Shown here: in pieces, positions 45,850 to 54,471 of the stretch
How the letters are laid out: the number at the start of each line of letters is the position of its first letter
How positions within the stretch are numbered: the first letter of the stretch is position 1
NCBI GenBank assembly: GCA_963702535.1
Contig: CAVPDG010000004.1
Coordinates: forward strand, 434,001 to 498,000
Direction: 5' to 3'
Length of the DNA stretch: 64,000 nucleotides
Origin: CAVPDG01 sp963702535
GTDB lineage: Bacteria; Chloroflexota; Anaerolineae; Anaerolineales; UBA4823
Made by a program: the position numbers and the translations under genes
The notes under the pieces: model-generated
What the model was told of the DNA's origin: nothing
The model's input: only the letters and a program-made list of their open reading frames with translations
The model's database searches: none

Positions 45850-48756
45850 ATGGGCAAAGAAAACAATATCGTGATCGTTGCCGCCTACCCGTCTTACGAG
45901 GCGGCGCAGAAGAACTTCGATGCACTCACCAAGCTAGCAAAGGACAGGAAGATCGATACCGATGGCATGGTCCTCGTCCAGAAAGACCAGGAGGGCAAGA
46001 TCAGCGTAACCGAGACTGGCGACCACCTGGGCCGCAAGGGGATGGGTTGGGGCGGCGGCGTCGGTTTGCTGGTCGGGCTTATCAATCCGGCACTGCTGGT
46101 ACCGGTGGTGGTGGGCGCAGCCGGCGGCGCTCTGGTAGGTAAATTAGCCAGGCAAAAGATTGTGCAAGGGATGGAAGGGGGCTTTGGCGAAAAGCTAAAG
46201 CCGGGCATGGCTATCATCCTGGCCATTGTTGAAGAAGATGACAAACTGATTGCCGAGCAAGCGCTGGCGGACTCGCCGGCAAAATCCGTAGCTGTGATGG
46301 ATAAGAAGGGCAAGGAAGGCCTCAAAGATGCCCTGGCTGAAGCGGCCGGCAAGTTCAATCCCGATCGCACCGTGCTGCCGATCCCCGATCGTAAATTCGG
46401 CGGGGCTATTGCTCGCACGATGGAGACTGCGGTTGCCGATTGGAGCTTCATCCCCGGCCCGCAGGCGCCTGAGTACGCGCCGAATGTGCTCATCGTCCTG
46501 ATCGACGACGCCGGTTTCGGCGGTCCGGATACGTTTGGCGGCGATATCCGCACCCCGAACCTGACACGGCTACAGGAGATGGGCCTGACATATAACGCGT
46601 TCCACGTGACTGCTGTCTGTTCTCCGACGCGTGCCGCGCTGCTCACCGGCCGCAACCACCATCGCGTGGGCATGGGTGGCATCGCCGAGTTCCCGGGTCC
46701 GTTTCCTGGCTACACGGGCACGCGGCCGCGCAGCTGCACAGCGCTGCCCCGCATCCTGAAGGAGAACGGTTATATCACTGGCGGCTTCGGCAAGTGGCAC
46801 ATGACGCCGGGCCGCGAGATGGGACCAGCCGGTCCGTTCGAGCACTGGCCGCAGGCATGGGGCTTTGACCACTGGTGGGGCTTCCTGACCGGCGCGGCTG
46901 GCCAGTACGACCCGATCATTACCCAGGACAACTCCGTCCTGGGCGTCCCCGAGGGCAAGGATGGCAAGCTCTACTACTTCCCCGATGACATCACCGACAA
47001 GACCGTCGAGTGGCTGCACGCCGTACGCGCTCATGATCCCCATAAGCCGTGGTTCGTCTATTACTCCACCGGCGCCACCCACGCGCCGCATCATGTTGCC
47101 AAGCAGTGGGCGGACAAGTACAAGGGCCAGTTCGACGAGGGTTGGGACGTCTACCGTGAAAAGACGCTCGAGCGCCAGAAGAGGCTCGGTATCGTTCCAG
47201 CAGACACCCAATTGGCGCCTCGACCTGATCCATACCCCGCCTGGGACACGCTCAGCGAGGCAGAGAAGAAGCTCTACGTGCGCCAGATGGAGGTTTTCGC
47301 CGGTTTCTCGGAGAATGCTGACTGGAACGTTGGCCGCCTGCTCGACGCCATCGAGGAAATGGATGAGCTCAATAACACACTCGTCATCTACATCTGGGGC
47401 GATAACGGCGCCAGCATGGAGGGCACGATCACAGGCTCCTTTAACGAGACGACTTTCTTCAACGGTATCGTGCTGAATGCCGAGCAACAGCTGGCGCTGA
47501 TCGAGAAGTTTGGTGGCATCGAGGAGCTGGGCGGCTTTCACACCGCGCCGCACTTTGCGGCAGCCTGGGCGCACGCTAACAACACGCCGTTCCAGTGGGG
47601 CAAGCAGATGGCCAGCCACCTCGGCGGCACGCGCGACCCGATGGTGGTCGCCTGGCCAAAACGGATCAAACCCGATGCCCAGGTCCGAAGCCAGTTCACC
47701 CACTGCATCGACGTCGCCCCGACTGTACTCGAGCTCATCGGCATTCCGGAGCCGAAGGCTGTCGACGGAATCGAGCAGGAGCCAATGGACGGCACCAGCT
47801 TTGCCTACACGCTTGAAGATCCCAAGGCCGCTGAGCGGCACACGGTGCAGTACTTTGAGATGTATGGCAGCCGCGCCATTTACAAGGGCGGTTGGTGGGC
47901 CTGCGCCCGGCTCGACAAACTCCCGTGGGATTTCTCACCGGCAACACTCGCTCGCTTCAAGCCAGGCAGTGGGTACGACCCCGATAAGGATCCGTGGGAA
48001 CTTTACTACTTACCGGACGACTTCAGCCAGGCCAAGAACCTGGCGGCTGAGAAACCCGAGAAACTTGCTGAGCTGAAGGAGCTCTTCTGGCAAGAGGCCG
48101 AGCGCAACCGGGCATTGCCGCTACTTGGCGGCATGGCGGCATTCTTTGGCATTTTGCCGCCCATGCCAACCACCACGCGCTTTAGCTTCGCGGGCGACGT
48201 CCAAAACGTGTCGACTACGGTGATCCCGCGCATCTATGGACGCTCGTATGCCATCGAGGCTGAATTGGAAGTCCCGGAGGGTGGGGCCGAGGGTGTGCTA
48301 TGCGCCTTCGCTGACTTCATCGGTGGGTTCTCGCTGTGGGTTGACGAGAAAGGTCACCTCATCCACACCTACCAGCTCCTTGGTGTGGAAACTTACAAGC
48401 AGGTCTCGACCGAACCGATCCCGACAGGCGAGGTGAATGTTAAGATGCTGTTCGAGATCGACGAGCCCAAACCAGGGGCTAGCGGAAAAGTGACGCTGTG
48501 GGCCAATGATAAGCAGATTGGCGAGGGCAGGATGCCGCACAGCGTTGCCATGCTCTTTACGACATACGCTGGCATGGATATGGGCCGCGATAACGGAGGG
48601 GTGGTCGATCTGGAATACGAGGACAAGGCGCCCTACGCTTTTACCGGCAAGCTAAAGAAGGTTGTCTTCGACCTTAAGCCGGTACACGCCGATGCGGAGC
48701 AAGATCTACACCAGCACGCGATGGTGAATGCCGTAGCCGCTGGCGCCGCTGGATAA
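45850..48756 (+). CDS. DUF1269-arylsulfatase fusion protein
   Basis: 968 residues in one uninterrupted frame. Residues 1 to about 170 form a DUF1269 domain with a glycine-rich hydrophobic hairpin (about 64-98) and the EKLKPGMAIILAIVEED strand. A short linker joins it to a type I sulfatase. The metal Asp pair is in VLIDDAGFGG (219-220) and the formylglycine site is CSPTR with Cys257. GKWHMTPG, DNGAS and a C-terminal beta domain (about 770-950) follow. The CxPxR form is the Cys type, activated by FGE or anSME. No signal peptide, so it is cytoplasmic or membrane-associated via the Gly-rich hairpin. Start ATG 45850 has AAAGGAGA; the ATG at 45826 lacks one. The substrate, a sulfate ester, is unknown. 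Confidence 0.93.
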   Translation: MGKENNIVIVAAYPSYEAAQKNFDALTKLAKDRKIDTDGMVLVQKDQEGKISVTETGDHLGRKGMGWGGGVGLLVGLINPALLVPVVVGAAGGALVGKLARQKIVQGMEGGFGEKLKPGMAIILAIVEEDDKLIAEQALADSPAKSVAVMDKKGKEGLKDALAEAAGKFNPDRTVLPIPDRKFGGAIARTMETAVADWSFIPGPQAPEYAPNVLIVLIDDAGFGGPDTFGGDIRTPNLTRLQEMGLTYNAFHVTAVCSPTRAALLTGRNHHRVGMGGIAEFPGPFPGYTGTRPRSCTALPRILKENGYITGGFGKWHMTPGREMGPAGPFEHWPQAWGFDHWWGFLTGAAGQYDPIITQDNSVLGVPEGKDGKLYYFPDDITDKTVEWLHAVRAHDPHKPWFVYYSTGATHAPHHVAKQWADKYKGQFDEGWDVYREKTLERQKRLGIVPADTQLAPRPDPYPAWDTLSEAEKKLYVRQMEVFAGFSENADWNVGRLLDAIEEMDELNNTLVIYIWGDNGASMEGTITGSFNETTFFNGIVLNAEQQLALIEKFGGIEELGGFHTAPHFAAAWAHANNTPFQWGKQMASHLGGTRDPMVVAWPKRIKPDAQVRSQFTHCIDVAPTVLELIGIPEPKAVDGIEQEPMDGTSFAYTLEDPKAAERHTVQYFEMYGSRAIYKGGWWACARLDKLPWDFSPATLARFKPGSGYDPDKDPWELYYLPDDFSQAKNLAAEKPEKLAELKELFWQEAERNRALPLLGGMAAFFGILPPMPTTTRFSFAGDVQNVSTTVIPRIYGRSYAIEAELEVPEGGAEGVLCAFADFIGGFSLWVDEKGHLIHTYQLLGVETYKQVSTEPIPTGEVNVKMLFEIDEPKPGASGKVTLWANDKQIGEGRMPHSVAMLFTTYAGMDMGRDNGGVVDLEYEDKAPYAFTGKLKKVVFDLKPVHADAEQDLHQHAMVNAVAAGAAG

Positions 48757-48767
48757 GCCGGATCACT

Positions 48768-48805
48768 GGTTCCCGCCGCCTGCAATGTCGCAGGCGGTGG
48801 GAACC
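48768..48805 (+). terminator. 16-bp hairpin after the sulfatase gene
   Basis: Arms 48768-48783 and 48790-48805 pair over 16 positions with one non-Watson-Crick pair. There is no T run, so it may protect the 3' end rather than terminate. Confidence 0.55.
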
Positions 48806-48934
48806 ACCGATAATACCTGGTATGGGCGGTTTGAGCGTAACCTTTGACTGCCTGCGGGGTTATAAAATTGGATATGCATAAGCTGCAAAGCTTATTGCGA
48901 AAAGAAACCATATGTTTAAAAAGGAGAATGAAGT

Positions 48935-49493
48935 ATGACCGCAACAATCTGCAACTGCAATTCAATCCAAGCAGCGCCCCTGGTGGCTGACGCTGATCAC
49001 GGGCGTCTCCCTCGTCATCATCGGCGGGATGCTGCTCTTTGCCGCTCCCCGGCAAAGGCTGGACACCTACTTGATCCTGGTCACCTTCCTGGGCATCTAC
49101 TGGCTGGTCGAGGGCATCTTCGATATCGTGTCCTTGTTTGTCGACCATACTGCCTGGGGCTGGAAGCTGTTCATCGGCATCGTCAGCATCATCGCCGGCG
49201 GCACGATCCTGATGTACCCGATCGCCGCTGCCATTGCCCTGCCCAAGATCTTCGTCCTGGTGCTGGGCATCTGGGGCTTGATGTACGGCGTGATCCTGCT
49301 CATCATGGCATTCCAGGGCGGCGGCTGGGGCGCCGGTATCCTGGGCGTGCTGGGGATCATCTTCGGCATCATCCTGATGGTCAACTACGCTTCGCCGGGT
49401 ATGGGCCTCGCCATGCTGTGGACCGGCGCGGTGTTCGCCTTGATCGGCGGCGTGGTGATGATCGTCCAGTCATTCCGCCAGCGGTCTGCTTAG
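48935..49493 (+). CDS. HdeD/DUF308 family membrane protein, frameshifted
   Basis: About 185 residues, six helices. Helix 1 reads RPWWLTLITGVSLVIIGGMLLFAAP. LVTFLGIYWLVEGIFDIVSLF, LFIGIVSIIAGGTILMYPI, VLGIWGLMYGVILLIMAF, AGILGVLGIIFGIILMV and TGAVFALIGGVVMIVQSF follow. The HdeD family is linked to acid resistance in enterobacteria; here the role is unproven. The frame changes at about 48955-48975, just before SKQRPWW. AAAGGAG precedes the ATG at 48935. Confidence 0.85.
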
Positions 49494-49510
49494 GTTCCAT
49501 CCGGATTTCT

Positions 49511-49651
49511 ATGCCTGCAAGCCCGCAGGAGGCAGGGAATTGGCTTGCGCGTTGCTCACGCAACGTCAGGCTTGCTCTCAGCCTGCTGCTGTTTGCAGGC
49601 ATTGCCTTCTCGTGGTTCAACGGAGCGGCGCTCCTGGACAGCGCCCTCTAG
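49511..49651 (+). CDS. Possible 46-residue membrane peptide
   Basis: ATG-initiated frame 18 bp after the HdeD-like stop, with one hydrophobic helix (LALSLLLFAGIAFSWFNGAALL) after a basic segment. There is no good Shine-Dalgarno site, and the region also contains inverted repeats, so it may be non-coding. Confidence 0.25.
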   Translation: MPASPQEAGNWLARCSRNVRLALSLLLFAGIAFSWFNGAALLDSAL

Positions 49652-49726
49652 TCTCTGGCTGGCAAATCTCGAGAAGGCAGAAAAGTTCACTGGCGACTGC
49701 TTGCCCCGCGTATGTGGGCAAGCCTG

Positions 49727-49778
49727 GTATTTGAGCTTCCAAGAGAGCTCAAATACTTTGGATTCCTTATTCTTTTTA
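49727..49778 (+). terminator. Rho-independent terminator
   Basis: Perfect 11-bp stem GTATTTGAGCT / AGCTCAAATAC (49727-49737 with 49746-49756), followed after a few bases by a T-rich stretch. Confidence 0.7.
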
Positions 49779-49802
49779 TGAAGCCAAGATTGGAGACACG
49801 CA

Positions 49803-50603
49803 ATGGCTACCAAGACAACGACGACAAAGAAGAAAACTGTAAAAGTAGAAAAGCCAGCCGCTGCCGAGATTGAGCTGGCGGCGGAGGCCGGTGTGCAAGA
49901 AATGGTTGCGGGCGCGGAGGCGGTCGACGTGGCGCGCGGCATGGCGCGCCAGGCAGCCGGAAACCTGGCAGCCGGGGCGAGCGACCTGACGCGAGCGGAG
50001 GACGCCTTGCTTGTGGCGCAGCGCGTTTCCGACCTGAGTAACGTGGTCGCCGTGGCAGGGGTAGTGGATATGGCGCAAGGCGCCGAGCTGCTGGCGCACT
50101 CCGAAGACGTGGCGGCAATGAGCGCGATCGTCGGCTTGATGGGCGAGGATGACCTGGAGCGCGGCATGGAGCTGGCGCGACTGGCTGGGGAGCTGGAAGC
50201 GGTGGGCAGCGTGGTCACGCGCCTGCAGATGCCGGTTCTGGCAGCTTTTCTTGCCTCGCGCAGCGAGCAACTGCAAGGGATCGCCGTGGATACCATCGTG
50301 CGCGCCGGCGGCACGCGCGCCCTCTCCCAGGTGATCGCAGCCAAGGGTTTGGAGATCGAAGAGATGGGCGTGCAGGAAGCCAGTGAAGGCCTGGCGCGTA
50401 TGGCGGCTTCCGAAGCGATGGTGGAGCGCAGCGAAGAGCTGGCAACCGCGGGCGTTCTGCTGGGTGTCAAGGGCGCCGTGGAGGTCGAGACGGCGGTGGA
50501 AGAAGCGGCATTGGCGCGCGAGGTTAGCGACGTGGGCATTATGGGCATCGCCGAAGGCTCTGAGCTGCTGGGCGCAGCCGAGGCATCTGGCAAGGGCAAA
50601 TAG
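49803..50603 (+). CDS. Ala/Glu-rich helical protein of unknown function
   Basis: 266 residues, almost entirely helix-forming (Ala, Glu, Val, Leu, Met, Gly) after a Thr/Lys-rich start (MATKTTTTKKKTVKVEK). Related words recur through the chain: GAELLAHSEDV, ERSEELATAGV, GSELLGAAEAS, DLERGMELARLAGELE. This suggests repeated helical hairpins of about 20-40 residues. No signal peptide or clear membrane helix is seen. I recognise no family; phasin-like or late-embryogenesis-like protective proteins are conceivable. The frame is intact and its composition matches the neighbours. It has its own terminator upstream. Confidence 0.75.
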   Translation: MATKTTTTKKKTVKVEKPAAAEIELAAEAGVQEMVAGAEAVDVARGMARQAAGNLAAGASDLTRAEDALLVAQRVSDLSNVVAVAGVVDMAQGAELLAHSEDVAAMSAIVGLMGEDDLERGMELARLAGELEAVGSVVTRLQMPVLAAFLASRSEQLQGIAVDTIVRAGGTRALSQVIAAKGLEIEEMGVQEASEGLARMAASEAMVERSEELATAGVLLGVKGAVEVETAVEEAALAREVSDVGIMGIAEGSELLGAAEASGKGK

Positions 50604-50613
50604 TTCTCCTGAT

Positions 50614-50648
50614 GGTAGTGTGCGGCGGCGACACCGCCGCATACTACC
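50614..50648 (+). terminator. 15-bp hairpin after the helical protein gene
   Basis: GGTAGTGTGCGGCGG (50614-50628) pairs with 50634-50648 with one G-U pair. There is no T run. Confidence 0.55.
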
Positions 50649-50654
50649 CTGATT

Positions 50655-50840
50655 ATGGTTTGGTCGCTGATACCGGTTACCGAAGAGATCTCAAGTCTGC
50701 TCCAACGGCTATGGCGATCGATTCCCGGTGACATAGGCGGGCGGATCACAGCCATGTTCAGCATGTTTATAGGTATGGGCAACATCGGCGCCCTGGCAAG
50801 CATCCTGTCCAGCCTGCTGGTGGGCTCAGCGCCAGCCTGA
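50655..50840 (+). CDS. Small protein with hydrophobic C-terminus
   Basis: 61 residues. An amphipathic start (VWSLIPVTEEISSLLQRLWRSIPGDIGGRI) is followed by a hydrophobic stretch (MFSMFIGMGNIGALASILSSLLVG). No Shine-Dalgarno site is seen, only the preceding hairpin. It could be a membrane peptide or a chance frame. Confidence 0.35.
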   Translation: MVWSLIPVTEEISSLLQRLWRSIPGDIGGRITAMFSMFIGMGNIGALASILSSLLVGSAPA

Positions 50841-50940
50841 CCTGGTGCGCCACTGGCGGATGCCTACGGTGGGATTGGCGCCTGGGCAGTAGAAAGCGAC
50901 CTATCCGGTATTTGAGAAGAATATCCTAGACCGTTCAATG

Positions 50941-51189
50941 ATGCCAGACTTCATTCGCAGGCGCTCAGCATCCCTCTCGATGGTGGTGCTGGTCTTGTTG
51001 TTCATATCGCTGCTGCAAGAAGGCATTTCCTACACCACTGTTTTTGGCAGCCTCGACAATTTCCTCCCCGGCTTCAAGCTTGGCTCGCTGCCCTCCGCCT
51101 GGTTGGTCTTCCGTGGGATACTGGTAGCGATCATCATCGGCTTGTGGGTCATGAACCGAAAGCAACGGTCTTCAAGATCATTATCGTGA
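50941..51189 (+). CDS. Small membrane protein, two helices
   Basis: 82 residues: basic start MPDFIRRRSAS, helix LSMVVLVLLFISLLQ, a loop with SYTTVFGSLDNFLPGFKLGS, helix WLVFRGILVAIIIGLWVM and a basic Ser-rich tail. Such hydrophobic spacing is unlikely by chance, but no Shine-Dalgarno site precedes the twin ATG (50938/50941). It lies 50 bp upstream of the AI-2E transporter gene on the same strand. Confidence 0.5.
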   Translation: MPDFIRRRSASLSMVVLVLLFISLLQEGISYTTVFGSLDNFLPGFKLGSLPSAWLVFRGILVAIIIGLWVMNRKQRSSRSLS

Positions 51190-51238
51190 CGAACTTAGTC
51201 TTGACCTTTGGGCCAGGCATGAACAAGGAGTGATTGGC

Positions 51239-52359
51239 ATGGAAAGAATATCGAGCAGGTTGGTTGTTTATCTGGTCGGTGGTGCCGCGATTTTCGTCAT
51301 CTTGTTCGGGATTCGCGGCTCGGCTTCCATCATCAACCCGATCCTGCTGGCGTTGGTCATCACCGTCACGGTGCTGCCGGTTCCCAGCCGCCTGACAAAG
51401 CGCGGCATGCCCGGCTGGCTGGCGCTGGTGGTCAGCATCTTCTCGTCGTCGTATTGTTGGGAACGGTCATCGCTACGGTATTCTTCTCCATCACCCGGCT
51501 GGCGACTGACCTGCCGACGTATATGAGCAGCACTTCAGCGCAAGCCAGCCAGGATCTTTCTCAACCGAGACTAGCTCGACAAACATCCAGGTCGACCAGC
51601 TCGTCACTTCCATGGGTCCCATTGCTGCAAAACACACTGGTGAATGTGCTAAACCTGCTGGTCGAGTTTGGCTTGGCGCTGGCGATCTTCTTCTTCATGA
51701 TCAGCGCCGCCCTATCGCTGCCTACGCCCTCCCGTCTGGGTCTCGATCCGAACACACCCATCATCGGGCGGATCACCACGCTAACGGAAGATATCCGCAA
51801 GTACATGACCGTGCTGACTTTCGTCAATTTTTTGGTGGGCATGGGCGATGCGCTTTTCCTGTGGTTCCTGGGCGTGGATTACGCCTTGCTGTGGGGCATG
51901 CTCGCCTGGTTTATGGGTTACATTCCCTCGATCGGATTCATCATCGCCCTGATCCCACCGGTGCTCATGGCTTACGCCCAATACGGACTGCAGACCGCCC
52001 TGATCGTGCTGGTGGGTTATATCGTGATCAATGGTGGAGTGCAGAACTTTTACCAGCCCAAGGTGATGGGGCAGAGGTTGAAGATCTCACCGGTGATCGT
52101 TTTCATCGGATTGTTCGTCTGGGGGTACCTGTTGGGTGGCATCGGCGCCATCCTGGCGGTGCCGATGACCATGATGGTGCTGATCATCATGGAGAACTTC
52201 GAGGGCACGCGGCCGCTGGCGGTGTTGATGCGCTACACGGGTGAGGAGAATAAAGCCGAGAGGCAGGCAGCAGCCAAGAACCTGCAAGCCGTTTGGGGTA
52301 AGATGAGGGGCACCTTCAGCTCCGATCGTGGCTCGAAGGACGAGGCTGACAAATCATGA
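51239..52359 (+). CDS. AI-2E family transporter (PF01594-like), frameshifted
   Basis: About 373 residues with seven or eight helices. Family features: INPILLALVITVTVLPV near the N-terminus, DIRKYMTVLTFVNFLVGMGDALFLWFLGVDYALLWGMLAWFMGYIPSIGFIIALIPPVLMA and GVQNFYQPKVMGQRLKISPVIVFIGLFVWGYLLGGIGAILAVP. The frame changes at about 51440-51460 (near SIFSS / LLGTVIATVFFS), and possibly again near 51565. Members export autoinducer-2 or act as sodium/proton antiporters; the role here is open. SD AAGGAG precedes the ATG. Its stop overlaps the next gene by ATGA. Confidence 0.88.
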
Positions 52360-53761
52360 GCGGGGCTCCGCTGGTTGATCCTTCACCTGTTCCCAAGCGT
52401 GCGCCTGAGTCGCCGCTGGCTTTCCATTTGCTTGCCAAGCCGACCGGAGCGGTCTGTAACCTGGACTGCAAATACTGCTTCTTCCTATCGAAAGAGATGC
52501 TCTATCCGGGCAGCCGCTTCCGCATGGCGGATGAGCTGCTGGAGCTGTATATCCGCCAGCTCCTGGAGGCGCAGCAGATCCCAGAAGTGACCGTCGCCTG
52601 GCAGGGCGGCGAGCCGACGCTGATGGGCTTGGATTTTTTCAAACGCTCGGTGGAATATGCCGAGAAGTACAAGAATCCAGGTCAGCAGGTGCTGTATACC
52701 ATCCAGACCAACGGTACAAAGCTGGATGCCGAATGGGCAGCTTTCTTCAAGGAACATAACTTTCTGGTTGGCTTGAGCGTGGATGGACCGAAAGCGCTGC
52801 ACGATACCTACCGGGTGAATAAAGGCGGGGCTGGCAGTTCGACCAGGTGATGCGAGGCTGGGAAGTCCTGAACGAGCACGGGGTGGATGTGAACATCCTG
52901 TGTACGGTTCACGCCGCCAATGCCGATCACCCGCTGGAGGTCTACCATTTCTTCAGGGATGAGCTTAAAGCGGAATTCATGCAGTTCATTCCCATTGTCG
53001 AGCGGGCGACCGTCGATACGCTTGAAGTGGCGAACCAGGGCTGGAGCGAGCGCCCCGGAGGCGACCGCCCCCTCTACACGCAGATCGGTGAGCTGGTCAC
53101 AGAGCGCTCGGTCAAGCCGGAGCAGTTTGGGCGCTTCCTGATGGCGATCTTTGATGAGTGGGTGAAGCGCGATGTGGGCAAGGTCTTCGTGCAGCTCTTC
53201 GACGCCGCGCTGGGGAACTGGGTGGGACAGCCCAGCCTGTGCATCTTCCAACCCACGTGTGGTTCAGCGCTTGCCCTGGAGCACAATGGAGACCTGTATT
53301 CTTGCGATCACTTCGTCGAGCCGGCGTTTTTATTGGGCAACATCCGGGAGACGCACATGATCGACCTGGTCTCCTCTGAGCAGCAGAAAAAATTTGGGCA
53401 GGACAAGTACGATACGCTGCCCAAATATTGTCGGCAGTGTGAGGTGCTCTTCGCCTGCTACGGAGAATGCCCGCGCAACCGTTTCATTCACACACCGGAT
53501 GGCGAGCCGGGGCTGAACTACCTGTGCGCCGGATACAAGCTATTTTTCAACCACATCAACCGCCCGATGCGCATTATGGCAGAGCTGCTGCGGCGCGGGC
53601 GTTACGCCGACGAGGTGATGAACATCCTGGCGGCGGAAGAGATGCAGCGCCTGCAGCAGGCGATGGCTCAGGCATCGCCAGATGATCCCTGCCCGTGTGG
53701 CAGCGGGAAAAAATTTCGCCTGTGTCACGGTCGAAAACAACGATCCGCCGCTACCAGATAA
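52356..53761 (+). CDS. Anaerobic sulfatase-maturase-like radical SAM enzyme with SEC-C tail, frameshifted
   Basis: About 468 residues. The radical SAM cluster motif CNLDCKYC (Cys34, 38, 41) and the anSME words VAWQGGEPTLMGLDFF, IQTNGT and GLSVDGPKALHDTYRVNKGG are present. A SPASM domain follows (CGSALALEHNGDLYSCDHFVEP, CRQCEVLFACYGECPRNRF). The C-terminus adds a SEC-C zinc motif, DDPCPCGSGKKFRLCHG, which is not part of the usual anSME. The frame breaks at 52829-52835; the second frame continues WQFDQVMRGWEVLNEHGVDVN. anSME converts an active-site Cys or Ser of sulfatases to formylglycine, so the DUF1269-sulfatase 3.6 kb upstream is the likely client. Translationally coupled to the AI-2E gene. 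Confidence 0.9.
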
Positions 53762-53802
53762 TCCGCTGACTGTGACCGCTTGTACCCACTTGAAGGAGCG
53801 CT

Positions 53803-54471
53803 ATGCCACTCTTTACGAGGAAAGCCAAAACCAAGGAAATCGCCATCATCGGATTGGGTCGTTTCGGTGGAAGTCTGGGGCGCCGCCTGGAAGCCCTGGG
53901 TCATGCGGTGCTGGGTATCGATAATGATGCGCGGCTGGTGAAAGAGATCGCCGACGAAATCACGGAGGCTGTAGTCCTGGACGCGACGGACGAGGAAGCC
54001 CTGCGGCAGGTAGATATCACCGCCTTCCATACGGTGGTGGTGACGATCTCGGACAATTTCGAAGCCAATGCGCTGATTACCTCGACCCTCAAACAATTGG
54101 GGATCGCAAATGTGATCTCCGTTTCCAACACCACCCGGCACAGGCAGATCCTGGCGCGCATCGGGGCAGACAGGGTCATCCTACCGCAGGAAGAGAGCGG
54201 CATCCAGTTGGCGGATGAGCTGAGTATCCCCGGCATGCTGGAGCGCTTGCATCTGAGCCAGGACTACAGCCTGATCGAGATCAAGCCACCGCAAAGCCTG
54301 GTAGGTAAATGCGTGGAAGCCTGCGAGCCTTACCAGGTGATCGTGGTGCTCATCCTGCGGGGAGATGAGCTGATCGTCAATCCCGACCCGAACACACAAT
54401 TCCTGGCTGGCGATATCCTGGTGCTGGTGGGCGAAAAGCGGCGGCTGGCGGAATTTAGCAATCTGGAATGA
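53803..54471 (+). CDS. trkA: Trk/Ktr potassium uptake regulatory subunit (RCK protein)
   Basis: 222 residues, the one-unit KtrA form. The N-terminal Rossmann RCK domain has IAIIGLGRFGGSLGRRLEALGHAVLGID, and a C-terminal RCK_C domain begins near YSLIEIKPPQSLVGK and ends LAGDILVLVGEKRRL. It gates the TrkH channel in response to NAD(H) or ATP. AAGGAG precedes the ATG. It overlaps trkH by four bases. The frame is intact. Confidence 0.95.
   Translation: MPLFTRKAKTKEIAIIGLGRFGGSLGRRLEALGHAVLGIDNDARLVKEIADEITEAVVLDATDEEALRQVDITAFHTVVVTISDNFEANALITSTLKQLGIANVISVSNTTRHRQILARIGADRVILPQEESGIQLADELSIPGMLERLHLSQDYSLIEIKPPQSLVGKCVEACEPYQVIVVLILRGDELIVNPDPNTQFLAGDILVLVGEKRRLAEFSNLE

Larger units (their letters stand above)
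49494..49802. other. Structured intergenic region
   Basis: Contains several inverted repeats (TGCCTTCTCG with CGAGAAGGCA at about 49601 and 49671; GCTTGCCC with GGGCAAGC at about 49709) and a terminator. One short open frame is listed separately. Confidence 0.5.

Noticed and set aside
50614..50648. This and the hairpins at 35556 and 48768 as ordinary terminators
   Set aside because: They have strong stems but no T run, so rho-independent termination is not supported. A role in RNA stability is as likely.
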